Assembly: GCA_048497495.1 (NCBI GenBank)
Contig: JAFHCF010000062.1
Location: 1 to 20,795, forward strand
Source of the DNA: JAFHCF01 sp048497495
GTDB lineage: Bacteria > Pseudomonadota > Alphaproteobacteria > Rhizobiales > Ancalomicrobiaceae
Length of the DNA: 20,795 nt
Reading direction: 5' to 3'
The position numbers and the translations under genes were made by a program. Position 1 is the first letter of the stretch. Each line of letters opens with the position of its first letter. The notes under the pieces were generated by a model. The model had not been told where the DNA came from. It ran no database searches and worked only from the letters and a program-made list of their open reading frames with translations. Positions 7,639 to 14,616 of this stretch are shown here, piece after piece.

Positions 7639-7832
7639 TGTCTGGATTTCGTCATTCGGCGCTTTCGGCGCGCCTGTGTTGCGACACTGAACTCCGGGTT
7701 GACACGTACCTCGGGAGGAGGGCCGGCGAGACGAGACCGAGCGGAGCCCGTCGCCATCGCGATCGGGGCCACGCCGGAACGTCTCGAATGTTCACCCGTA
7801 CGCGGATCGGCGGGCGAGAGGGAGGGCGTACC

Positions 7833-8549
7833 TTGGCGAAGTCACTGAAGAGCTTCCGATACCTCACCTTCGACGTGGTCGGCACCCTGATCGATTTCGA
7901 GGCCGGCCTCACCGACTGTCTCGGTGCGATCGCGAAGGAGGCCGGCGTCGGCTTCGACGGCGAAGCGGCGCTCGCCCTCTATCGGGCGGCGCGCTACGAG
8001 CCCGACGCGCTGCGCTTCCCCGACGACCTCGCCCGCGTCCACGGCCGCATCGCGCCGAAGCTCGGCCTGCCGCGGGATCCGGCGCTCGGTGTGCGCCTGC
8101 GCGACTCCGCCCGCGCTTGGAAGGCCTTTCCCGACAGCGTCGCGGCGCTGGCGGGTCTTGCGAAGCGCTATCGGCTGATCGCCATGACCAACGCGCAGCG
8201 CTGGGCCTATGACTGTTTCGCGAAGGAACTCGGCGATCCCTTCCTCGCCGGCTTCACCACCGACGACACCGGCACCGAGAAGCCCGATCCGGCCTTCTTC
8301 GAAAAGGTCTTCGCCTTCGTCGAGGCGGCGGGCGACGACCGGGCCGACATCCTCCACGTCGCCCAGAGCCAGTATCACGACATCGGCGTCTCACGGGCTC
8401 TCGGCATGACCAACTGCTGGATCGAGCGGCGCCACGCCCAGCCCGGTTGGGGCGGCACCATCGCCCCCGAGCACGTCACCACCCCCGACTACCATTTCCA
8501 CTCGATGGCCGAACTCGCGGCGGCGGTGGAACGGGCTTTCGCGGAGTGA
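7833..8549 (+). CDS. HAD superfamily hydrolase, haloacid dehalogenase type II-like (paralogue 2)
   Basis: A 238-residue cytosolic HAD hydrolase and distant paralogue of 4297-4965. Nucleophile Asp14 lies in FDVVGTL (13-19), motif II is Thr119-Asn120 in AMTNAQ, motif III is Lys150 in TEKPDP, and motif IV reads HVAQSQYHD (175-183). The residue two after the nucleophile is Val, not the phosphatase Asp, and the Ser and Asn of true haloacid dehalogenases are both Gln (178, 180). Dehalogenation is therefore unlikely, and the natural substrate is unknown. The TTG at 7833 is chosen because GGGAGGG ends six bases upstream; an in-frame ATG at 7788 would add 15 residues but lacks a ribosome-binding site. 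It heads the ABC transporter operon, 77 bases before the binding-protein gene, so its substrate is probably linked to the imported compound. Confidence 0.8.
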   Translation: MAKSLKSFRYLTFDVVGTLIDFEAGLTDCLGAIAKEAGVGFDGEAALALYRAARYEPDALRFPDDLARVHGRIAPKLGLPRDPALGVRLRDSARAWKAFPDSVAALAGLAKRYRLIAMTNAQRWAYDCFAKELGDPFLAGFTTDDTGTEKPDPAFFEKVFAFVEAAGDDRADILHVAQSQYHDIGVSRALGMTNCWIERRHAQPGWGGTIAPEHVTTPDYHFHSMAELAAAVERAFAE

Positions 8550-8554
8550 TCCCG

Positions 8555-8591
8555 CCGGCGGCGGAGGATGGGAAGGATCGTCCGCTGCCGG
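8555..8591 (+). other. Intercistronic stem-loop upstream of the binding-protein gene
   Basis: CCGGCGGCGGA (8555-8565) pairs with TCCGCTGCCGG (8581-8591): eleven pairs, one a G-T wobble, with a 15-base loop. It begins six bases after the HAD stop and ends 35 bases before the binding-protein ATG. No T-run follows. It could be a processing or stabilising element. Confidence 0.55.
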
Positions 8592-8626
8592 TTCCATCGA
8601 TCGGACCTCACCCAAGGGAGAGCAAC

Positions 8627-10240
8627 ATGACGGATCGCATCGACACCAATTGGACCACGGTCGACGACGCCCGGGTCGAACACGCCATCCGCCGCGGGGC
8701 GTCCCGCCGCGACCTCCTCCGCATGCTCGCGGTCGGCGGCGTCGCCGTCTCCGGCGCCGGGCTGATCGTCGGCCGTGCGACCGACGCCGTCGCGCAGACC
8801 CCGAAGTCGGGTGGTCACCTCAAGATCGCCACCTGGTCGGCCTCCACCGCCGACACGCTCGACCCGGCCAAGGCGTCGCTGTCGACCGACTACGCGCGCT
8901 GTTGCAGCGTCTACAATCGCCTGACGTTCCTCAACGAGGCCGGCGTTCCGGAGATGGAACTGGCGGACTCGATCGAGAGCGCCGACGGCAAGGTGTGGAC
9001 GGTCAAGCTGCGCAAGGGCGTCACCTTCCATTCCGGCAAGGCCTTCGTCGCCGAGGACGTGGTGTTCTCGCTCAAGCGCCACCTCGATCCCGCCGTCGGC
9101 TCCAAGGTCAACTCGATCGCCAAGCAGATCACCGGCGTCGACAAGATCGACGACCTGACGGTGAAGATCACCCTCGCCAACCCCAACGGCGACCTGCCGA
9201 CCATCCTCTCCATGCATCACTTCATGATCGTGGCGGACGGCACCACCGACTTCTCCAAGGGCAACGGCACCGGCCCCTTTGTGCTCGAGTCCTTCGAGCC
9301 CGGGGTCAAGACCGTGGGCAAGAAGAACAAGAACTACTTCAAGCCGGGCAAGCCCTATGTCGACAGCTTCGAGTTGTTCGCCATCCCCGACAACTCCGCC
9401 CGCGTCAACGCGCTGATCTCCGGTGACATCCACGTCGCCGCCTCGATCGACGCCCGCTCGATCAAGCTGGTGGAGAGCCAGCCCGGCTTCGTCGCCTTCA
9501 AGTCGACCTCGGGCAACTACACCAACCTCAACATGCGCCTCGACATGGCGCCCGGCAACAAGATGGACTTCGTCACCGGCATGAAATACCTGCTCAATCG
9601 CGAGCAGATCATGAAGTCGGCGCTGCGCGGTCTCGCCGAGATCGCCAACGACCAGCCGATTCCGCCAGCCAACATCTATCACAACGCCGAATTGAAGGCC
9701 AAACCCTTCGATCCGGAGAAGGCGAAGTTCCACTTCCAGAAGGCGGGCGTGCTCGGGCAGTCGATCCCGCTCATCTGCTCGGACGCGCCGACGGCTGCCG
9801 TCGACATGGCGACCATCGTCCAGCAGGCCGGTGCCGGCATCGGCCTGAAGCTCGACGTGCAGCGTGTCCCCTCGGACGGCTACTGGTCGAACTACTGGCT
9901 GAAGGCGCCGGTCCACTTCGGCAACATCAACCCGCGGCCGACCCCGGACATCCTGTTCTCGCTCCTCTACGCCTCCGACGCGCCGTGGAACGAGAGCCAG
10001 TACAAGAACCCGGCCTTCGACAAGATGCTGATCGAAGCCCGCGGCTCGCTCGACCAGGCCAAGCGCAAGCAGATCTACGGCGAGATGCAGAAGATGATCG
10101 CCGAGGACGCGGGCACCGCCATCCCGGTCTTCATCTCCAACGTCGACGCCGTCACCTCCAAGATCAAGGGGCTGCGCTCGAACCCGCTCGGCGGCATGAT
10201 GGGCTACACGATCGCCGAAAACGTCTGGCTCGACGCCTGA
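8627..10240 (+). CDS. ABC transporter substrate-binding protein, family 5 (peptide/opine/nickel type), Tat-exported
   Basis: A 537-residue periplasmic solute receptor that captures substrate for the importer encoded downstream. The N-terminus has a Tat signal: SRRDLLR (26-32), then a moderately hydrophobic stretch and an A-V-A cleavage site after about residue 56, so it is exported folded. The mature part has SBP_bac_5 hallmarks: an early HLKIATW strand, LDPAKAS, ELADSIES followed by KVWTVKLRKGVTFHSGKAF, and AEDVVFSLKRHLDP. There is no lipobox cysteine, so it should be soluble. The ATG at 8627 is preceded by AGGGAGAG. Length fits the DppA/OppA group. The gene is flanked on both sides by stem-loops, an arrangement often used to raise receptor over permease levels. 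The ligand is not deducible; dipeptides, opines and amine conjugates are all bound by this family. Confidence 0.92.
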   Translation: MTDRIDTNWTTVDDARVEHAIRRGASRRDLLRMLAVGGVAVSGAGLIVGRATDAVAQTPKSGGHLKIATWSASTADTLDPAKASLSTDYARCCSVYNRLTFLNEAGVPEMELADSIESADGKVWTVKLRKGVTFHSGKAFVAEDVVFSLKRHLDPAVGSKVNSIAKQITGVDKIDDLTVKITLANPNGDLPTILSMHHFMIVADGTTDFSKGNGTGPFVLESFEPGVKTVGKKNKNYFKPGKPYVDSFELFAIPDNSARVNALISGDIHVAASIDARSIKLVESQPGFVAFKSTSGNYTNLNMRLDMAPGNKMDFVTGMKYLLNREQIMKSALRGLAEIANDQPIPPANIYHNAELKAKPFDPEKAKFHFQKAGVLGQSIPLICSDAPTAAVDMATIVQQAGAGIGLKLDVQRVPSDGYWSNYWLKAPVHFGNINPRPTPDILFSLLYASDAPWNESQYKNPAFDKMLIEARGSLDQAKRKQIYGEMQKMIAEDAGTAIPVFISNVDAVTSKIKGLRSNPLGGMMGYTIAENVWLDA

Positions 10241-10250
10241 CATGAGCACT

Positions 10251-10281
10251 TCGGCCCGGACCCTCGCCGGGTTCGGGCCGA
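10251..10281 (+). other. Strong stem-loop after the binding-protein gene
   Basis: TCGGCCCG-G-ACCC (10251-10263) pairs with GGGT-T-CGGGCCGA (10269-10281) around a TCGCC loop: thirteen continuous pairs including one G-T wobble. It lies 11 bases past the binding-protein stop. No T-run follows, so it is better explained as a 3'-end stabiliser or partial attenuator than as a full terminator. It favours the permease start at 10314 over the ATG at 10242, which would place the hairpin inside coding sequence. Confidence 0.7.
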
Positions 10282-10313
10282 GCATCGACCGAGAGATCTC
10301 CGAGGAGGGCTTC

Positions 10314-11267
10314 GTGAACGCCAAGATCGTGAAACTGGTCCTCGGGCGACTCCTGATCGCTCTCGTCACGCTGCTGATCGTCTCCTTCATCGTGTTTCTC
10401 GCCACCCAGATGCTCCCGGGCGACGTGGCGCAGATCCTCCTCGGTCAGGCGGCGACGCCGGAGGCGGTCGAGGGCCTGCGCAAGGCCATGCATCTGACCG
10501 ATCCGGCGATCGTACGATTCGCGCGGTGGCTCTTCGGTCTCGCCACCGGCGACTTCGGCATGTCCTACGTCAATCAGCGGCCGGTCGCCGAGCTGGTCCA
10601 CGGCCGCCTCCTCAATTCGCTGAAACTCGCCGGCGTGGTGTCGTTGTTCTCGGTGCCGGCGGCCCTCACCCTCGGCATCACCGCGGCGACCCTGCGCGGC
10701 TCGTGGTTCGATCGCTTCGTCACGGTGGCGAGCATCGGCGTCATCTCGGTGCCGGAATTCGTCGTGGCGACCTCTGCCGTGTTGGTCTTCGCCGTCTATC
10801 TGAAGTGGCTGCCGGCGCTGTCGTCCGGCGCCACCGACATCCATTCCTTCTGGGTGCTGCTCAAGGCCTTCGCCATGCCGGTGATCACCCTCAATTGCGT
10901 GATCTCCGCCCAGATGATCCGCATGACCCGGGCGGCGGTGATCGAGACGCTCGAGACGCCCTACGTCGAGATGGCGCTGCTCAAGGGCGCCTCGCGACCG
11001 CGGCTGGTTCTCCTCCATGCGCTGCCCAATGCGCTGGGGCCGATCGTCAACGCCGTCGCCCTGTCGCTCTCCTATCTCCTCGGCGGCGTCATCATCGTCG
11101 AGACGATCTTCAACTATCCCGGCATCGCCAAGCTGATGGTCGATGCGGTCTCCACCCGCGACCTGCCGCTGATCCAGACCTGCGCGATGATCTTCTGCGT
11201 CGTCTTCCTGTTGTTGACGACGCTCGCCGACGTCATCGCCATCCTGTCCAACCCGAGGTTGCGCTGA
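10314..11267 (+). CDS. ABC transporter permease, DppB/GsiC type
   Basis: An inner-membrane subunit of the oligopeptide-type importer, 317 residues from this start. The first hydrophobic segment (IALVTLLIVSFIVFLAT) is followed by the periplasmic TQMLPGD segment typical of DppB proteins, with about five further membrane spans. The cytoplasmic coupling loop is visible as EMALLKGASRPRLVLLHALPN (EAA-like, G and LPN conserved), and the C-terminus ends in NPRLR as is usual. I chose GTG at 10314 because AGGAGGG lies just upstream and the protein then begins right before the first span. An ATG at 10242 would add 24 residues without a good ribosome-binding site and would run through the hairpin at 10251-10281. 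It ends one base before the next permease start, implying tight coupling. Confidence 0.88.
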   Translation: MNAKIVKLVLGRLLIALVTLLIVSFIVFLATQMLPGDVAQILLGQAATPEAVEGLRKAMHLTDPAIVRFARWLFGLATGDFGMSYVNQRPVAELVHGRLLNSLKLAGVVSLFSVPAALTLGITAATLRGSWFDRFVTVASIGVISVPEFVVATSAVLVFAVYLKWLPALSSGATDIHSFWVLLKAFAMPVITLNCVISAQMIRMTRAAVIETLETPYVEMALLKGASRPRLVLLHALPNALGPIVNAVALSLSYLLGGVIIVETIFNYPGIAKLMVDAVSTRDLPLIQTCAMIFCVVFLLLTTLADVIAILSNPRLR

Positions 11268-11268
11268 C

Positions 11269-12111
11269 ATGGCAGGTCTTCTTCGCTCCAAGCGCCTCTT
11301 CGGCCACAGTTTCAATCTGGTCGGTCTCCTCGGCTTCCTGGTGGTCGTCGGTTGGGCCCTGGTCGCGCTGCTCGCGCCGAACCTCGCCCCCCATCCGGTC
11401 GGCGAGATCGTCGATGCCGACTATTTCGGCCCGATGTCGCGCGAATTCCCGCTCGGCTCCGACTATCTCGGCCGCGACATGCTCTCCCGCGTGCTGATGG
11501 GCGCCCGCTTCACCCTCGGCATCGCGCTCGCCGCGGTGTCGTTGGCGAGCTTCACCGGCGTCGTGCTCGGCATGACCGCGGCGGTCGCCGGCGGCTGGGT
11601 CGACAGCGTCCTCTCGCGCGTCCTCGATGCCCTGAGCTCGATCCCCTCGAAGCTCTTCGGCCTCGTCGTCGTCGCCGGCGCCGGCTCCTCGGTGCCGGTG
11701 CTGATCCTGACGATGGCGGTGATCTACACGCCCGGCTCGTTCCGCTTCGCTCGTGCACTCGCCGTCAACATCAACACCATGGACTTCATCCTGGCGGCAC
11801 GGATCCGCGGCGAGGGGGTGCTCTATCTGATCGGCTCGGAGATCCTGCCCAACATCCTCGGCCCGGTGCTCACCGACTTCGGCCTGCGCTTCGTCTTCAT
11901 CGTGCTGCTGCTCTCCGGTCTCTCCTTCCTCGGCCTCGGGGTTCAGCCACCGGATGCCGACTGGGGCGCCCTGGTGCGCGAGAACATCGGCGGCCTGCCC
12001 TTCGGCGCGGCGGCGGTCATCGTCCCCTCGATCGCCATCGCCAGCCTGACCATCGCGGTCAACCTGTTGATCGACAACCTGCCGAAGAAGATCCGCGACC
12101 GGAGCGAATGA
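11269..12111 (+). CDS. ABC transporter permease, DppC/GsiD type
   Basis: The second inner-membrane subunit of the importer, 280 residues. The N-terminal span (LVGLLGFLVVVGWALVALLAP) is followed by the periplasmic HPVGE segment and LGSDYLGRDMLSRVLMGAR, a signature of DppC-type permeases. The coupling loop reads DFILAARIRGEG and then SEILPNILGPV, followed by LSFLGLGVQPPDADWG near the end, all conserved in the family. About six spans are expected, and it pairs with the preceding DppB-type permease. It starts one base after that gene stops and its TGA overlaps the ATPase start (ATGA), so all three are translationally coupled. The last residues (LPKKIRDRSE) are charged and cytosolic. Confidence 0.92.
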   Translation: MAGLLRSKRLFGHSFNLVGLLGFLVVVGWALVALLAPNLAPHPVGEIVDADYFGPMSREFPLGSDYLGRDMLSRVLMGARFTLGIALAAVSLASFTGVVLGMTAAVAGGWVDSVLSRVLDALSSIPSKLFGLVVVAGAGSSVPVLILTMAVIYTPGSFRFARALAVNINTMDFILAARIRGEGVLYLIGSEILPNILGPVLTDFGLRFVFIVLLLSGLSFLGLGVQPPDADWGALVRENIGGLPFGAAAVIVPSIAIASLTIAVNLLIDNLPKKIRDRSE

Positions 12112-13790
12112 TGGCCAACCTCGTGGAAATCCGTGATCTTCAGGTCCAAGCCGAGACCGATTCCGGGCGGCGGGTCGAGATCATCCAGGGTGTCTCCTTC
12201 GACATCGCGCCCGGGGAGATCGTCGCCCTGATCGGCGAGAGCGGCTCGGGCAAGACGACGATCGCGCTGACCCTGATGGGCCACACCCGTGCCGGCTGCC
12301 GCATCTCCGGCGGCTCGATCCGGCTCGATGGCCGGGACGTCGTGACCATGACCGAGCGGCAGCGCGCCGACATCCGCGGCCGTGAGGTCGCCTATGTGCC
12401 GCAGAGCGCCGCCGCCGCCTTCGATCCGTCGATGACCATCATGGATCAGGTGATCGAGGTGGTGCGCATCCACCGCACCATGCCGATCGCCGCGGCGCGG
12501 GTCCGGGCGATCGAACTGTTCCGTGCCCTGTCGCTGCCCTCGCCCGAGACGATCGGAGATCGCTGGCCTCACCAGGTCTCCGGTGGCCAGCTGCAACGGC
12601 TCTCCGCCGCCATGGCGCTGATCGGCGACCCGAAGCTGATGATCTTCGACGAGCCGACGACGGCGCTCGACGTCACCACCCAGATCGAAGTGCTGCGCTC
12701 CTTCAAGACGGTGATGAAGGCGGGCGGTATCGCCGGCGTCTACGTCTCCCACGACCTCGCCGTCGTCGCCCAGATCGCCGACCGGATCGTCGTGCTGCGC
12801 GGCGGCAAGGTGCAGGAGTTCGGCACCGTCAGGCAGATTCTCGAAGCGCCGACCCACCCCTACACTCGCGAACTCCTCGCCGCCTTCGAACCGGCCCGCC
12901 GCTTCGCCACCGCGAAATCGGCGGAGGAGGAGAAGAAGCCGACGACATTGCTCGAAGTCGAGAACCTCGTCGCCGGCTACGGCAGCCTCGATCGCTCGGG
13001 CATGCCGTCGATCGTGGCGCTGAAGTCGGTGAGCCTCCGGGTCGAACCCGGTCGCAATCTCGGCATCATCGGCGAGAGCGGCTGTGGCAAGTCGACCCTC
13101 GCCCGCGCCATCGCCGGGATCCTGCCGCCGGTCTCCGGCAGGATCACCTTCGACGGCCAACTGCTCGCGCCCGACGCGCGCGGCCGCAGCCGCGAAGAAC
13201 TGCGCAAGATGCAGATCGTCTTCCAGTCGGCCGACACGGCGCTCAATCCGGCTCGGTCGGTCGGCGACATCCTCGGCCGCCCGCTGACCTTCTACCACGG
13301 CATGCGCGGCCGCATCCGCGAGGCCCGCGTCGACGAACTCCTCGGCCTCGTCCACCTGCCCAGGTCGGTGAAGCATCGACGGCCGGCCGAACTCTCCGGT
13401 GGCCAGAAACAACGCATCAATCTGGCCCGGGCGCTGGCCGCCGAGCCGAAGCTGATCCTCTGCGACGAGATCACGTCGGCGCTCGACACCGTAGTGGCGG
13501 CGGCGATCCTGGCGTTGCTCGACGAATTGCAGAAGCAGCTGTCGCTCTCCTATGTCTTCATCAGCCACGACCTCTCCACCGTCCGGGCGATCTGCGACGA
13601 GGTGGCGGTGATGTACGGCGGCGAGAAGATCGAGCAGATGCCGGTCGCCCAGATCGGCCGGCCGAGTGGGCATCCCTATTCCCAGTTGCTCTTCGCCTCG
13701 GTCCCCAAGCTCGACCCCACGTGGCTCGACGGACTGTCGGCCGATCACGGGTCCGCCCGCGACCGAGAACGCTGGAGCGTCGACGCGTGA
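12108..13790 (+). CDS. Dipeptide/oligopeptide-type ABC transporter ATPase, two nucleotide-binding domains fused (DppD-DppF)
   Basis: One 560-residue polypeptide carries both ATPase domains that power the importer on the cytosolic face. Domain 1 has Walker A GESGSGKT (43-50), Q-loop Gln99, signature VSGGQ (157-161), Walker B LMIFDE (177-182) and His215. Domain 2 has Walker A GESGCGKS (322-329), Q-loop Gln373, signature LSGGQ (429-433), Walker B LILCDE (449-454) and His487. Both end with the oligopeptide-family HPY motif (250-252 and 522-524). The linker near 265-280 is charged (AEEEKK). Fused ATPases of this kind are known from GsiA and YejF. Domain 2 reads CDEITSALD where DEPTSALD is usual. 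ATG 12108 overlaps the permease stop; ATG 12111 is the alternative and has better spacing from GGAG. Confidence 0.93.
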   Translation: MMANLVEIRDLQVQAETDSGRRVEIIQGVSFDIAPGEIVALIGESGSGKTTIALTLMGHTRAGCRISGGSIRLDGRDVVTMTERQRADIRGREVAYVPQSAAAAFDPSMTIMDQVIEVVRIHRTMPIAAARVRAIELFRALSLPSPETIGDRWPHQVSGGQLQRLSAAMALIGDPKLMIFDEPTTALDVTTQIEVLRSFKTVMKAGGIAGVYVSHDLAVVAQIADRIVVLRGGKVQEFGTVRQILEAPTHPYTRELLAAFEPARRFATAKSAEEEKKPTTLLEVENLVAGYGSLDRSGMPSIVALKSVSLRVEPGRNLGIIGESGCGKSTLARAIAGILPPVSGRITFDGQLLAPDARGRSREELRKMQIVFQSADTALNPARSVGDILGRPLTFYHGMRGRIREARVDELLGLVHLPRSVKHRRPAELSGGQKQRINLARALAAEPKLILCDEITSALDTVVAAAILALLDELQKQLSLSYVFISHDLSTVRAICDEVAVMYGGEKIEQMPVAQIGRPSGHPYSQLLFASVPKLDPTWLDGLSADHGSARDRERWSVDA

Positions 13791-13860
13791 GCAGCGATGC
13801 CGAGGGGATCGAGCCGAAGATGCCGCGTCTCGGCGGTGCCTTCGAAACCTTGCCCGGAAG

Positions 13861-13880
13861 ACCGACCCGCACGGCTCGGT
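13861..13880. terminator. Hairpin between the convergent ATPase and Lrp-type genes
   Basis: ACCGACCC (13861-13868) and GGCTCGGT (13873-13880) form an eight-position stem with one mismatch and a GCAC loop. It lies 18 bases beyond the regulator's stop and 70 bases beyond the ATPase stop, so it could end transcripts from both sides. The absence of a real T-run keeps this tentative. Confidence 0.35.
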
Positions 13881-13897
13881 TCCGCCGCGCCGGCAGC

Positions 13898-14374
13898 TCA
13901 CACCGGGAAGAGGCTCGGCAGCGGCAGGTAGGACTTCACCACCGGCGACTTCAGCACCACGTAGCTGAAATATTTGTCGATCCCGATGTTGAGATCCGTC
14001 AGCCGCTCCATGGTCTCCTGATACTCCCCGATCGATCGGGTGATGAACTTCAGAAGATAATCGTAGCCGCCGGAGACGAGGTGGCATTCGACCAGCGAGT
14101 CGACCTTCTCGATCGCTGCGAGGAAGCGGGAGAAGTCGCTCTGGCGGTGGTTCTTCAGCGTGATCTCGGTGAAGACGGTGAGCATCTGGCCGAGCTTGGA
14201 GAGGTTGATCTGGGCGGAATAGCCGTCGATGAAGCCCTCGGACTGCAGCTTCTTCACCCGCATCAGGCAGGGGCTCGGCGACAGATTGACCGTCTCCGCC
14301 AGCTCGACGTTGGTCATGCGGCCGTTCTTCTGCAATTCGTAGAGGATCTTGATGTCGATGCGGTCGAGCTTCAT
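13898..14374 (-). CDS. Lrp/AsnC family transcriptional regulator
   Basis: A 158-residue DNA-binding protein of the feast/famine family, normally an octamer that wraps DNA and responds to an amino acid or related metabolite. The N-terminal LDRIDIKILYELQKNGR helix leads into the helix-turn-helix (about 20-44, TNVELAETVNLSPSPCLMRV with the recognition helix from SPSPC), then a hinge and the C-terminal RAM/AsnC ligand domain (about 63-142) with the SGGYDYLLK turn at 101-109. The ATG at 14374 is chosen because LDxxDxxIL is the universal family start and GGGAG lies seven to twelve bases upstream. It is divergent from the FAD oxidase at 14617 and converges with the ABC operon, a usual place for a local regulator. 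A recognisable promoter and an Lrp-like site overlap upstream, suggesting autorepression. Confidence 0.92.
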   Translation of the reverse strand: MKLDRIDIKILYELQKNGRMTNVELAETVNLSPSPCLMRVKKLQSEGFIDGYSAQINLSKLGQMLTVFTEITLKNHRQSDFSRFLAAIEKVDSLVECHLVSGGYDYLLKFITRSIGEYQETMERLTDLNIGIDKYFSYVVLKSPVVKSYLPLPSLFPV

Positions 14375-14424
14375 CGCCTCGCTCCCGATTGCCGAGGCCA
14401 GCGGCGGAGAGCCGGGCCAGCTGT

Positions 14425-14450
14425 CAGAATAATATGCGGAATTCTGCGGA
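14425..14450. promoter_or_regulatory. Candidate Lrp-type operator over the regulator promoter
   Basis: Positions 14425-14439 match the E. coli Lrp consensus YAGHAWATTWTDCTR at 13 of 15 positions. CAGAAT (14425-14430) and ATTCTG (14441-14446) form an inverted repeat, and TGCGGA is repeated at 14435 and 14445, ten bases or one helical turn apart. Further TGCGG/CCGCA pentamers occur at 14469, 14476 and 14500. The cluster overlaps the -10 box and spacer of the regulator's promoter. Confidence 0.55.
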
Positions 14451-14456
14451 TCGCAA
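14429..14456 (-). promoter_or_regulatory. Probable promoter of the Lrp/AsnC regulator gene
   Basis: On the minus strand, TTGCGA (14456-14451) as -35 and TATTAT (14434-14429) as -10 are separated by 16 bases. The -10 matches TATAAT at five of six positions and the -35 matches TTGACA at four. Transcription would start near 14422, giving a leader of about 48 bases before the ATG at 14374. No convincing promoter was found for the divergent oxidase. Confidence 0.55.
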
Positions 14457-14616
14457 CGATTCAAAATCCCGCACGCCGCAAAAGAATGAAGCAAAAACCT
14501 GCGGTTATGGATCACTATCGACGCAGCACGACAATTCGCGACGATTGCAGTTCCGTGGTCGCACCCGTCCTCGAGGCAGCGGTGCGCGACCGTCGCCGCC
14601 ACTTCGGAGATGCCCC

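Larger units (their letters stand above)
7520..7832. other. Intergenic leader (313 bases) ahead of the HAD/ABC operon
   Basis: I see no gene here. In order it holds a probable terminator (7535-7568), an AT-rich inverted repeat (7589-7638), a perfect TTGACA hexamer (7699-7704) that could be a -35 box although nothing at the right spacing resembles TATAAT, and a strong Shine-Dalgarno run GGGAGGG before the TTG at 7833. Base composition between 7585 and 7640 is conspicuously AT-rich for this genome. Confidence 0.55.

Noticed and set aside
7699..7727. Full sigma-70 promoter from the perfect TTGACA before the second HAD gene
   Set aside because: No -10-like hexamer occurs 15-19 bases downstream; only the -35 match is real, so I list it as a note and not as a promoter.
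13787..13897. Possible small gene starting at a GTG that overlaps the ATPase stop codon
   Set aside because: The frame does not stop before running antisense into the Lrp-type gene, no ribosome-binding site is evident, and the peptide matches nothing I recognise. It may be decayed sequence but I cannot support it.
11943..14087. Long minus-strand open frame (714 codons) opposite the ABC genes
   Set aside because: Composition is skewed to Arg, Asp, Gly and Ala and it covers genes with clear Walker motifs and the Lrp-type gene; no domain is visible.
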